Part shown: piece after piece, positions 9,261-17,465 of the stretch
Numbering within the stretch: the stretch's first letter is position 1
Layout of the letters: each line of letters starts with the position of its first letter
DNA from: JTS-AC122 sp050246015
GTDB taxonomy: Bacteria > Planctomycetota > Phycisphaerae > Phycisphaerales > UBA1924
Assembly: GCA_050246015.1 (NCBI GenBank)
Contig: JBFWWU010000021.1
Span: 1 to 64,000, forward strand
Direction: 5' to 3'
Length of the DNA: 64,000 bases
Program-made: the position numbers and the translations under genes
Notes under the pieces: model-generated
Seen by the model: only the letters and a program-made list of their open reading frames with translations
What the model was told of the DNA's origin: nothing
Database searches by the model: none

Positions 9261-11921
9261 TTATTGGCCCGGATCGTCGGGGACCGGCACAACCGCCTGC
9301 TGGGTGCCGGTGCTCGGCGTCGAGGGAGCCGGCTGGGTGGTGGCCGGCGTACCGGAGTTCTTGGAGGCGGTCAAGTTCTCTCGCTGCAGCGGGGCGCCAG
9401 TGCGGTCAAAGCCGACGGCGAAGATCTCGCCGGTGGCGGGGTTGTAGACCCACCCGTGGGTGGCATCGAAGTTGGTGTCAGGATTGGTGGAAGAGACGAC
9501 GATGTCGCACTTGGGTCCGCTGGCCCAGAAGTTGACGGGAGCAAAGCGGAGGAGTCCGGTGCTGACCAGGGCGTTCCAGCCGCGGCTGGGGGAGTCGTTG
9601 CCGAGCGCGGGGTACTCGCCGTTCATGACGTAGTAGGTGTTGATCGCGTCGCGGATGACCGGGAGGAGGCGTGAGACGGTCTGCTGGGTCATGAGATCGT
9701 CGCCGAAGAGTTGCGACGTGACGCTGCTGGCGGAACTGGGGGCGAAGAGGGTTTCAGCGAGTGAGAACTCGGGGTTGGCGGTGTTGACGTTGGTCTTGGA
9801 AACGGTCAGGAAGGTCGGCTCGAAGGTGGAGTTGGTGCGGGGGTGAGGCGTCGAGTCGTAGGTGGTGGACATCGGCGCGGGGGTGCTGAAGGTGGTGGGT
9901 GTGGAAGCCTCGGTGGAGTTCCAGGTGAAGGTGGAGGTGCCGGCGCCCGGGGTGTTGTTCAGGCTGGCGTCTGCGAAGGAAGTGGAGGGCGCCATCGGGT
10001 TGGTGAGGTCGAAGCGCTGGTCTGGGGTGAGCAGCGCGCCCGAGGGGGGCGGGGCGGTGGGATCAGTCGGGATCTTGCGGGCGTTCCAGGGGGTAGCCGA
10101 CGGCGGGTTGGCCGGCGTCTGGATGCTCTCGGAGCGCTTCGCGACTTCCTCGCGGAACTGATGATCGAGGAGGGACCGGTTGGTCCAGTGTTCGGACTGG
10201 CCGGTGATGCGGTCACGCAGGCGGAGCGCGTCGGCCTGCATGGGGTTGAGGGCGAGGGAGCGCTGGATGCACGCGGCGGCCTGACAGAAGTTGCCTTCGC
10301 GGGCGTAGCGCTCGGCTTCGACGTTGAGGGCGGAGGTCATGCGCTCCTGGCTCCAGGGGAGGAGGCCCTGGCGGGCGCCGGCGCGGAGGCGTTCGGAGTC
10401 GGCCATGGCGCGGTCGGCGGACTTGTTGATGAGCGAATCGCTGACGATGGTGGGCGTGATCATGAAGATGATCTCGCTGCGCTGGGACTCGTCGTCCTGG
10501 CCTCGGAAGGCGGCGCCGATGAGGGGGATATCGCCCAGGCCGGGAACCTGTCGGCGGCCGTACTGGGTGGACTCGCGGAAGAGCCCGCCGAGCACGATGG
10601 TCTGGCCGTCGTGGACGAGGACGTTGGTAGTGAGCCCCTGGGTGACTTCATCGGGGATGGAGACGGCGGCGCCGGTGGCGTCGGTGGCCTCCCGGATGAT
10701 GGCTTCGGAGACTTGCGGCTTGAGTTCCATGCGGATCTCGTTGTCCGCGGAGACGAAGGGACGGAAATAAAGTTGAGTACCGGTGTCGAGGAACTCGACG
10801 GTCTGGGTGGTGGACGTGTCGGTGGAGGTGGTGCTGAGGTAGCCGACGCGGCGGCCGACCAGGACGCGGCTGGGCTGACGGTTCAGCGCGAGGATCTTGG
10901 GGTTGGAGAGGATGGTGGTGTTGGTGACCTGGTCGAGGAGTTTGAGGAAGATGGAGATGTCGTCGGCGATGATGCCGACCTTGAAGGTGGAGGGGCCGGC
11001 GGTGTTGCCGGGGCTGGAGGTGATGGCGGTGCCCTGGTTATCGGTGGGGGTGACGCCGGTGGTGCCCGATCCGCCGCGGGTGATGGCGTTGGCCGCGCTG
11101 AGGGGCCCGCCGGATGTGAGGAAGTCGCTGAAGTTGAGGTCGCCGATGATGGAGAAGTCGACGCCGAAGGCGTTGGCTTCGTTGAGGGAGGTCTGGAGGA
11201 TGGTGGCCTCGACGAGGACCTGGGCGGGGCGGGTATCGAGTTCCTTGACCAGGGCCTCGATGGCCTCGATGTTCTTCTCGTAGTCGATGACGACGATGAC
11301 GGCGGAGAGGGCGTAGTCGTCCGCGCCGGTGGGGTTGTCGGAGGGGACCGAGAACGCCGGGGTGGCCTTGCTGGTCTTGATCTCGCCTTCCTTGGAGAGG
11401 AGGGGTTTGACGAACTCGTCGGCGTCCTTGGCGTTGAGGTAGTTGAGGCGGATGGTCTTGGCGACGCGCTTGTTGAGGGTCTTCTCGAGCGCGGCGAGTT
11501 CCTCGGCGGTGTAGACGTAGATGAAGTTGCCGCGCTCGAGGTACCCGAACCCGTTGACGTGGAGGATGGAATCGAGCGCCTCGAAGAAGGTCACGCCGTA
11601 GAGGGTGGCGGAGATCTTGCCGCCGACGTTTCGGCTGGCGACGATGTTGCGCTGGGACTGGATGGCGAGCATCTCAAGCACGCTGGTGAGGTCCTCGTCC
11701 TTGACGTGCAGATCAACGGTCATGTGCTCGGAGACCTTGATCCTGGAGTCGTCCTTGGGCTGGGGCTGGGCGGCGGCGACGGGGGCCGGCGGGGCGGCGC
11801 CTTCCTGCGCGCACAGCGGCGCGGCGGCGGCGAGCCAGGCGGCCGCGGCGGCGGAGACCAGTGAGACCGGGTGCCCCGCGAGACCGGCGAGATGCTTCGA
11901 GGTGAAACGTGCGTTCTTCAT
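9261..11921 (-). CDS. Secretin (type II/III family, GspD/PilQ-like) with pseudopilin-like C-terminal region
   Basis: Outer-membrane secretin of 886 residues. It has a signal peptide (to about 38), an STN-type domain (about 68-140, LHVKDEDLTSVLEMLAIQSQ), a short secretin N domain (about 155-232) and the secretin core (about 233-493) with VPGLGDIPLIG and IIFMITPTIV. After it come a TPR-like helical pair (about 535-575), a Pro/Thr-rich linker, and a segment (about 749-845) that resembles a type II major pseudopilin without its N-terminal helix (INTYYVMNGEYPALG, HGWVYNPATGEIFA). The start ATG 11921 has AAGGAA upstream; a longer reading to 12026 lacks a signal peptide. No other secretion genes lie nearby. 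The secretin call is firm; the tail assignment is inference. Confidence 0.9.
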   Translation of the reverse strand: MKNARFTSKHLAGLAGHPVSLVSAAAAAWLAAAAPLCAQEGAAPPAPVAAAQPQPKDDSRIKVSEHMTVDLHVKDEDLTSVLEMLAIQSQRNIVASRNVGGKISATLYGVTFFEALDSILHVNGFGYLERGNFIYVYTAEELAALEKTLNKRVAKTIRLNYLNAKDADEFVKPLLSKEGEIKTSKATPAFSVPSDNPTGADDYALSAVIVVIDYEKNIEAIEALVKELDTRPAQVLVEATILQTSLNEANAFGVDFSIIGDLNFSDFLTSGGPLSAANAITRGGSGTTGVTPTDNQGTAITSSPGNTAGPSTFKVGIIADDISIFLKLLDQVTNTTILSNPKILALNRQPSRVLVGRRVGYLSTTSTDTSTTQTVEFLDTGTQLYFRPFVSADNEIRMELKPQVSEAIIREATDATGAAVSIPDEVTQGLTTNVLVHDGQTIVLGGLFRESTQYGRRQVPGLGDIPLIGAAFRGQDDESQRSEIIFMITPTIVSDSLINKSADRAMADSERLRAGARQGLLPWSQERMTSALNVEAERYAREGNFCQAAACIQRSLALNPMQADALRLRDRITGQSEHWTNRSLLDHQFREEVAKRSESIQTPANPPSATPWNARKIPTDPTAPPPSGALLTPDQRFDLTNPMAPSTSFADASLNNTPGAGTSTFTWNSTEASTPTTFSTPAPMSTTYDSTPHPRTNSTFEPTFLTVSKTNVNTANPEFSLAETLFAPSSASSVTSQLFGDDLMTQQTVSRLLPVIRDAINTYYVMNGEYPALGNDSPSRGWNALVSTGLLRFAPVNFWASGPKCDIVVSSTNPDTNFDATHGWVYNPATGEIFAVGFDRTGAPLQRENLTASKNSGTPATTQPAPSTPSTGTQQAVVPVPDDPGQ

Positions 11922-12282
11922 GAATGAGTTCCTTGCGTGACGGATGAATCGTGCGCACCACTGGCGCGGGACGGTCGGATCTTGATGAAGTTCCTGTTGC
12001 CGGCGGCGCGACTGCCCCGGCTTCACAGGTGCATCGTCGTTCCCGGGCCTGGACTTTCGTCAAGTTGGAGCGGGGGCGCGTGTTGTCCCGCAAAAATCGA
12101 TGCGGGAGGCACGTAAATGAGTGCTTTAAGCCAGGCCGACAGGTCCTGTAACTCGCGGCCGCCCCGCCATACCCCCACACGTCTGAGATCGTTGTTTGAC
12201 AAGACGCCGCGTATACGTGATACTGCCCGATCGCCGGGCTGGCCGGACGAGGGGAGGTCAGGCCGCCGGGAGGAGGATCGCG
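11922..12282. other. Divergent intergenic region
   Basis: This 361-base gap lies between the secretin and the exported protein at 12283. It holds a 7-bp hairpin (TCCCGCA / TGCGGGA, with A-rich loop, about 12088-12109) and the promoter at 12196-12224. No RNA gene is recognised. Confidence 0.6.
12196..12224 (+). promoter_or_regulatory. Near-consensus housekeeping promoter
   Basis: TTGACA (12196-12201), 17 bases, then GATACT (12219-12224). This is among the best -35/-10 pairs in the window. Transcription would start near 12231, about 50 bases before ATG 12283. Confidence 0.7.
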
Positions 12283-12984
12283 ATGCATGCAAGCGGAATC
12301 AAGGCGGGGAAGGTGCGGGCATTGGCGCTGGCGATGCTGCTGATCATGGCGACGGGCGCGCGGGCCCAGACGGAATACCGGGATGTCGGCGCCTGGAGCA
12401 GCATGACGTTCCCCAAGGGGTGGAAGCAGGCCGCGCTGGACAAGGTGGTGAAGTTCAAGCGAGACGCATCAGTGTCCGGCGTGGAGTTTCGGGCGGGGTT
12501 CGCCAAGTCGCTCAAGAACGGGGAGATGGAACTGCCGTTCGTGATCGTCGTCGCGCAGCCTCATTCGATGGCCGGGCTTCGGCTCGACGACATCGAAGAG
12601 ACGTACGAATCGGAGATGCGGGTGCCGATGTTCGCGGGTGTGCAGCAGGGGGAGACGGAGTTCTACCTCGGCAGCCAGATGATCGTGCACCGGCTGAGTC
12701 TGGCGAACTTCAAGGGAGGCGACGCGAAGGCGATCGTGTATACCTATTTGACCAAGAACGGCTTTGTGCACGTGGCGTGCTTCGACGCGGCCAAGCGATT
12801 CGAGGGGTCCGAAGAGACGTTCGACGACATCGCGGGGAGTGTCGAGATCGACCCGGCACAGGAGTTCCGCGAGGCGAGGAGCCGTTCATCGGGTGGACGA
12901 TTCGGCCGCCGGGGGTTGTACGGGGCGGGAGGGGGCATCGTGACGATCATCCTGATCGCGCTGGGGATCTGGGCGAGGAAGTAG
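12283..12984 (+). CDS. Exported protein of unknown function with C-terminal membrane anchor
   Basis: This 233-residue protein has a signal peptide (LALAMLLIMATGARAQ), a soluble middle part and a C-terminal hydrophobic segment (IVTIILIALGIW) ending in RK. That layout suggests a protein held in the membrane with most of its mass outside the cytoplasm. The start ATG 12283 is well supported by AGGAGG at 12271-12276 and by a near-consensus promoter. The fold looks mixed alpha/beta (YRDVGAWSSMTFPKGWKQ). I do not recognise a family. The GNAT gene follows after 44 bases. Confidence 0.8.
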   Translation: MHASGIKAGKVRALALAMLLIMATGARAQTEYRDVGAWSSMTFPKGWKQAALDKVVKFKRDASVSGVEFRAGFAKSLKNGEMELPFVIVVAQPHSMAGLRLDDIEETYESEMRVPMFAGVQQGETEFYLGSQMIVHRLSLANFKGGDAKAIVYTYLTKNGFVHVACFDAAKRFEGSEETFDDIAGSVEIDPAQEFREARSRSSGGRFGRRGLYGAGGGIVTIILIALGIWARK

Positions 12985-13017
12985 GGCGTGGAGGCGCCGG
13001 GTGAGCGGCGAGTTCGG

Positions 13018-13023
13018 TAGGAT
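13018..13023 (+). promoter_or_regulatory. Candidate leaderless -10 box (TAGGAT)
   Basis: TAGGAT ends 5 bases before ATG 13029 and no Shine-Dalgarno is seen. The same hexamer and spacing recur at 25712. Confidence 0.45.
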
Positions 13024-13028
13024 GTGGC

Positions 13029-13556
13029 ATGTCGAACGACCGCGCGCCGTATCGAATTCGACCTGAGGACGCCGAGCGATACGCGGTGCTGCGGCGGCGC
13101 ATGCTGGAAGAGTCGGCGTGGGCGTTCATGTCGAGCCCCGAAGAGGATCGGGGGTGCGATCCGGCGCAGACTCGGGCATCGCTGGCCGGCCCGTGCTTTG
13201 AGATCATGGCGATCGAGGGCGAAGGGGGGCGGCTGCTGGCGGCGGCGGGGGTTCGGCGCGAGGACCGGGCGAAGCGACGCCACATCGCGTCGATCTGGGG
13301 CGTGTACGTGGAGCCGGCGGCGCGCGGGAGCGGACTCGGGCGGCGCGTCGTCGAATCGGCGATTGAAGTGGCGCGTGGGTGGGAGGGCGTCGAAGTGGTG
13401 CAGTTGTGCGTGGTCGAGTCGGTCGCTCCGCCGGCGAAATCGGGGGCGAGGCTGCTCTACGAGTCGCTCGGGTTTGAAGCGTGGGGCACCGAGCCCGACG
13501 CGATGCGGGTCGGGGGGAAGTCGTACCGAGACACGCACATGTATCTGAGGCTGTAG
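13029..13556 (+). CDS. GNAT-family N-acetyltransferase
   Basis: A 175-residue single-domain acetyltransferase. The acetyl-CoA binding motif A is clear as YVEPAARGSGLGRRVVESAI (about 95-114), and motif B as GARLLYESLGFEAWGTEP (about 140-157). It would transfer an acetyl group from acetyl-CoA to an amine on a protein, small molecule or antibiotic; the substrate cannot be inferred. It has no signal peptide, so it is cytoplasmic. It converges on the DUF1428 gene. Confidence 0.9.
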   Translation: MSNDRAPYRIRPEDAERYAVLRRRMLEESAWAFMSSPEEDRGCDPAQTRASLAGPCFEIMAIEGEGGRLLAAAGVRREDRAKRRHIASIWGVYVEPAARGSGLGRRVVESAIEVARGWEGVEVVQLCVVESVAPPAKSGARLLYESLGFEAWGTEPDAMRVGGKSYRDTHMYLRL

Positions 13557-13592
13557 CGGCGTCGGCAGGGGCGGGGGCGGAGGGACGGGCGA

Positions 13593-13952
13593 TCAGGCCG
13601 ACACGAACACCTTGAAGCCGCCGTAGGCCATGCGCTTGACGTCAAAGGGCATGTCGTCGGGCGAGCACATGGCGGCGAGGCGCGGGTCGTTCATCACCTT
13701 GGCGTTGACCTTGTCGCGGTGGGCGCGGGACTTGTAGACGATGTAGGAGAAGACGATAGTTTCGCCGGGCTTGACGGGGAAGCACTTGGTGAAGGGGGTC
13801 ATGCCCTTGATCGCGAGGTCGTCGCCGACGCATTCGCGGTAGTCCAGCGCGCCGTGCTCGCGCCAGATCTTGCCGGCCTTGCGGGAGATCCTGGCGTATG
13901 CATCGAGTTTCTTCCGTGAGACAGGGATGACGAAGCCGTCGACGTATGGCAT
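13593..13952 (-). CDS. DUF1428 family protein
   Basis: A 119-residue protein matching the DUF1428 (YbaA-like) family over its full length: YVDGFVIPVSRKKLDAY at the start, then ECVGDD, FSYIVYKSRAHRDKVNAKVM and MAYGGFKV. Family members adopt a dimeric alpha/beta-barrel fold and have no established reaction. The start ATG has AAGGAGAA upstream. It shares no obvious function with its neighbours. Confidence 0.9.
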   Translation of the reverse strand: MPYVDGFVIPVSRKKLDAYARISRKAGKIWREHGALDYRECVGDDLAIKGMTPFTKCFPVKPGETIVFSYIVYKSRAHRDKVNAKVMNDPRLAAMCSPDDMPFDVKRMAYGGFKVFVSA

Positions 13953-14208
13953 GAGGGTTCTCCTTGCGCGGGCGGACCATGGAAGGCTACGCGGAGGAAG
14001 CGGCGCGGCAAGGAGCGCCAGCGCGATTTCATGTTCCAGAGCGAGTGGACGTTTAGCGCGGAACGGGAGCGAGCGAGGCGTGCGCAGGTTGCAGGGCGCG
14101 GCCGACTCGGAATCAGCGCTCTGGCGCGCACGTCGGATTGGGACGCGCTAATCTACTCGGCGCGGCGAACGTGTCGAGCGAGGCGGGCACGCAGGAGCGG
14201 TTCTTCAC

Positions 14209-15900
14209 ATGTCTATCTGGATCTGGGCCGGGTTCGTGCTCTTTGTGCTGGTGATGCTGGCGCTGGACTTGTATGTGATCAACCGCAAGCCGCACGCGAT
14301 CCGCACGGCCGAGGCGCTGCGATGGACGGGTGTGACGATCGTGCTGGCGCTGGGGTTCGCGGCGGTGGTGCACTACCTGTACTTGCACGGGTATCAGACG
14401 GACCCGCTGGAGGTGATGGACAGCACGGCCGAGGCGACCGACCTGTCGCGCGTCGCGTGGCGCGCGACGGTGGAGTATCTCACGGGCTGGGTGCTGGAGT
14501 ATTCCCTCAGCCTGGACAACATATTCGTCATCCTGCTGATCTTCCGGTACTTCCGGGTGCCGCAGGAGCATCAGCACCGCGTGCTGTTCTGGGGGATTCT
14601 CGGCGCGCTGGTGATGCGCGGGGTGATGATCGGCGGAGTCTCGGAACTGATCAAGCACTTCGAATGGATCCTGTACCTGTTCGGCGGGTTCCTGATCTAC
14701 ACGTCGGTCAAGTTGCTGTTCACAAAGGAAGAGGGAGTCGAGCCGGAGAAGAACATCTTCGTGCGGCTGGCGAGAAGGTTGCTGCCGGTGACGAAGTCGT
14801 ACCACGGCGCGCGGTTCTTTGTTCGCGCCGGCGCCGAGAGCGACGCGGGTCCAGACAGCGCCGCGAGGGAGAGCGGCGCGGGCTCGATGGAGGCCAAGCC
14901 CGCGAGGGGGGTGCGTGTCACGCCGGTTCGGCTGGCGATGACGCCGCTGTTTATCGTGCTCTTGGTCGTCGAGACGACCGACGTGGTGTTCGCGGTCGAT
15001 TCGATCCCGGCGATCTTCGGGATCACGCGCGATCCGTTCCTGGTGTTCACGTCGAACGTGTTCGCGATTCTCGGGCTGCGGTCGCTGTACTTTGCGCTCG
15101 CGGCGGTGATGGATCACTTCCGGTATCTCAAGACGAGCCTGGTGTTCGTGCTCGGGTTCATCGGGGTCAAGATGGTGCTCGAGACGTACTCGCACGGGGG
15201 CTCCGCCGACGGGGAGCGAGAGCGGCTGATTCCGACGACGGTGTCGCTGGCGATCATCCTGGGGATACTGGCGGCGGGAGCGATCGCCAGCATGTTCGCC
15301 TCCAAGCGGGAGCGGGCACGGGTGCGTGAGCAGGCGCCGGTGGAGGATATCGGCGAGGCGGCCGTGCTCGCGTATCGCAATGGCCGCAAGGTCGTGGTGC
15401 TGGTCTTCGGGGTGACGCTCTTGGCGCTGAGCATCCCGATTGGGCTTCTGCCGGGCCCGGGCGGGATCGCGGTGGCGCTGGGGGGACTGGCGCTCCTGGC
15501 GACGGAGTTCATCTGGGCGCGACGGCTGCTCAAGAACCTGAAGGTGCGAACGCAGTCCTTCGCGGCCCGCGCGGACGCAATGATCTCGCGTCACCCCCGG
15601 CCGTGGCTGATACCAATTGTGCTGGCGGCGTTTGGTGGAGCGGTATGGCTCGGCTCGTACTACGCCCCGTACGGGCCGTTCCACGTCGCCGACTGGATCG
15701 GCAAGATCGGGCCGTTCCGAGAGAAGCACGTGTTGTTCGCGGCGGCGGGTCCGGCGATCGCGATCGCGTACTGGTGTGTGATGACGATGGTGCGCTGGCG
15801 GCAGCAGCGAACGCGCCGAAACGGGGCGGACGCCGCGCCGGTTCGTGTCGGATCAGGCGTGGGACAGGCGCGGGCCAGCGACGCGCGGCCAGAGGCTTGA
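14209..15900 (+). CDS. TerC-family membrane protein fused to a PGPGW-type domain
   Basis: This 563-residue protein has a complete TerC core: SLDNIFVILLIFRYF, HRVLFWGILGALVMRG and VVETTDVVFAVDSIPAIFG. A C-terminal membrane module follows (about 390-450) with LPIGLLPGPGG-type residues SIPIGLLPGPGGIAVALGG, which matches the PGPGW putative transmembrane family. Two more hydrophobic spans close the protein. TerC proteins are linked to metal (Mn2+, tellurite) tolerance; the PGPGW role is unknown. The start ATG 14209 has a GCAGGAG sequence ahead. Unlike the paralogue at 262, its leader lacks GGGGAGTAG, so it is probably not riboswitch-controlled. Confidence 0.88.
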   Translation: MSIWIWAGFVLFVLVMLALDLYVINRKPHAIRTAEALRWTGVTIVLALGFAAVVHYLYLHGYQTDPLEVMDSTAEATDLSRVAWRATVEYLTGWVLEYSLSLDNIFVILLIFRYFRVPQEHQHRVLFWGILGALVMRGVMIGGVSELIKHFEWILYLFGGFLIYTSVKLLFTKEEGVEPEKNIFVRLARRLLPVTKSYHGARFFVRAGAESDAGPDSAARESGAGSMEAKPARGVRVTPVRLAMTPLFIVLLVVETTDVVFAVDSIPAIFGITRDPFLVFTSNVFAILGLRSLYFALAAVMDHFRYLKTSLVFVLGFIGVKMVLETYSHGGSADGERERLIPTTVSLAIILGILAAGAIASMFASKRERARVREQAPVEDIGEAAVLAYRNGRKVVVLVFGVTLLALSIPIGLLPGPGGIAVALGGLALLATEFIWARRLLKNLKVRTQSFAARADAMISRHPRPWLIPIVLAAFGGAVWLGSYYAPYGPFHVADWIGKIGPFREKHVLFAAAGPAIAIAYWCVMTMVRWRQQRTRRNGADAAPVRVGSGVGQARASDARPEA

Positions 15901-15925
15901 ATGCGATCACACGGGCAGGGGCGAA

Positions 15926-16162
15926 CTACCGAGAAAGTTCCTTCTCGGCCTCGCACCAGTCGGACTCGGGCGACCCCAGCCGCCCGGTGGCCTGGCGCGT
16001 CAGGTAGATCTCGTACGCGCGGCGCCGGACGTCGTCGGCGGAGCACTTGGGCTCCGACTGCGACGCCGGGAGGGCGGCCCTGTACCCGGGCGCGTGCGAG
16101 TTGTTCTCGGGGTTGAGTTTGGCCGACGGAGGCTTGAGGCGAGATTGGGGTGAACGGGTCAT
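15926..16162 (-). CDS. DUF2934 family small protein
   Basis: A 78-residue protein. Its C-terminal half (about 44-77) has the DUF2934 pattern: DDVRRRAYEIYLTRQATG followed by SDWCEAEKEL. Members are small helical proteins, often in soil bacteria and planctomycetes, of unknown function. The N-terminal 40 residues are Pro/Ser-rich and probably disordered. GAGGAG precedes the start at some distance. It converges with the TerC-PGPGW gene and has no clear functional partner. Confidence 0.75.
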   Translation of the reverse strand: MTRSPQSRLKPPSAKLNPENNSHAPGYRAALPASQSEPKCSADDVRRRAYEIYLTRQATGRLGSPESDWCEAEKELSR

Positions 16163-16331
16163 TGGGGAGCGACTCCTCGATCCGCCTGAATCGGATGCCG
16201 ATGGCGCCGTGGGGATTCAAGCACGAGTCAGTCCATCGGCGGTGCGAGACCAGATTGTAGAACGGCGGGGGGCGTCGCGACCACGCCGACGCGCGGCGCA
16301 GGGATTGCGCCCCGTGGGCCGCGCGGTGAGG

Positions 16332-17465
16332 CTAAAAATCGCGCCGGCAGAAGATGAGGCAGGCGGCCCCAAAAACGACGGCTTCGAAGGCGAACGACGT
16401 GCCGAGGATCCACGCGGCGGACCGGGCGCGGGAAATCTCTTCGACGCGCTGTCCGACGAGTTTGCCCCGCACGGGGAACTCTTCGCCGGGGAAGAACGGC
16501 GGGTCGTCCTTGTCGGCGTCGAGATCGCGAAGTTCCTTGAGGTCGGCGTCGGAGATGAGCCGGCGTTCGAGAAGGCCCACCGTCTCGCTGGTCTTGGGGA
16601 GCACGGTCATCGCGGCGAAGAAGCCGTTGTGCCACAGGGCCAGCGACCTGGAGTTCGCTTTGACGCGGTCCAGCGCGGCGAGCGTGCGCTGGAGTTCGTC
16701 TTCGCGCGGCCAGACGGTGGGAGCGCCGGCAGTGCCCGGGGCCGGGGTCTGCATGAACTCGCGCTTCTGCTCCTGGAGTTGAGCGACGGCGCGCTCGCCC
16801 TTTTCGAGCCGCATCTCGCTCCGCGTGCGGAACGTCAAGAGCGAAGACTCGACGGTGTGGACCGCCCAGATGCCGAAGAAGACCAGCAGGGTGAGCAGCA
16901 GCGACGCGATGGTGGAGCGGGTGACCATGCCCAGCAGGACGCAGACGCTGAAGAGGAAACTGAAGACGGCGACGGTGAAGGGAACGGCCCAGAAGAGACC
17001 AAGTTGCCAGGTATTCCCGCGGAGCCCGATGACGAGGAACGCGCCAAGGGTGAAGATCACCACCTGGAGGGTGACGAACAGCATCCCGGCGAGGTATTTC
17101 GTGAGGAAGAGGCGGAAGCGTCCGATGGGCTTGGAGAGGGTCATCTCGATAGACCCGCCGGAGATGAAATCGGGGATCATGCTCGCGGTCGAAACGAGCG
17201 CGAGGATCGAGGCGATCCAGGCGAGCCAGATCCGCACGCCGAGGTTGGCGAACATGATCTTGTAGAAGGTCTTGGCGGGGATCAGGTTCGAGTTGAACAT
17301 CGGGGAGGGGAAATCCCACCAGAGGACGGAGATCCCGGCCTCGTTGACTCCGACGGCGCCGAACGCGCCGACGACGATCGCGGAGATCGCCAGCACGATC
17401 CAGAACATCTTCTTGGAGTTGAGTTCGCGGTAGGCGTCCCGAAAGATGGCAAGGGTCTGGATCAT
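16332..17465 (-). CDS. ABC-2 type transporter permease
   Basis: A 377-residue membrane protein. It begins with an N-terminal span (MFWIVLAISAIVVGAFGAV), has a large loop, then a block of five or so spans (WLAWIASILALVS, FLTKYLAGMLFVTLQVVIF, SFLFSVCVLLGMV) and a second hydrophilic region before the last span. This is typical of ABC-2 exporters. Its start overlaps the end of the ATPase gene by 4 bases (ATGA), so the pair is translationally coupled and forms one exporter. SD AAGGAGG precedes the start. The substrate is unknown. Confidence 0.87.
   Translation of the reverse strand: MIQTLAIFRDAYRELNSKKMFWIVLAISAIVVGAFGAVGVNEAGISVLWWDFPSPMFNSNLIPAKTFYKIMFANLGVRIWLAWIASILALVSTASMIPDFISGGSIEMTLSKPIGRFRLFLTKYLAGMLFVTLQVVIFTLGAFLVIGLRGNTWQLGLFWAVPFTVAVFSFLFSVCVLLGMVTRSTIASLLLTLLVFFGIWAVHTVESSLLTFRTRSEMRLEKGERAVAQLQEQKREFMQTPAPGTAGAPTVWPREDELQRTLAALDRVKANSRSLALWHNGFFAAMTVLPKTSETVGLLERRLISDADLKELRDLDADKDDPPFFPGEEFPVRGKLVGQRVEEISRARSAAWILGTSFAFEAVVFGAACLIFCRRDF

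Noticed and set aside
9843..11864. Long open frame on the plus strand opposite the secretin
   Set aside because: It is Gly/Glu/Asp-rich with no family motif, while the minus strand encodes a full secretin with a signal peptide and Shine-Dalgarno. It is a by-product of high GC.
14100..14208. Possible second Mn riboswitch before the TerC-PGPGW gene
   Set aside because: No GGGGAGTAG or GCAAGACC is present in the leader.
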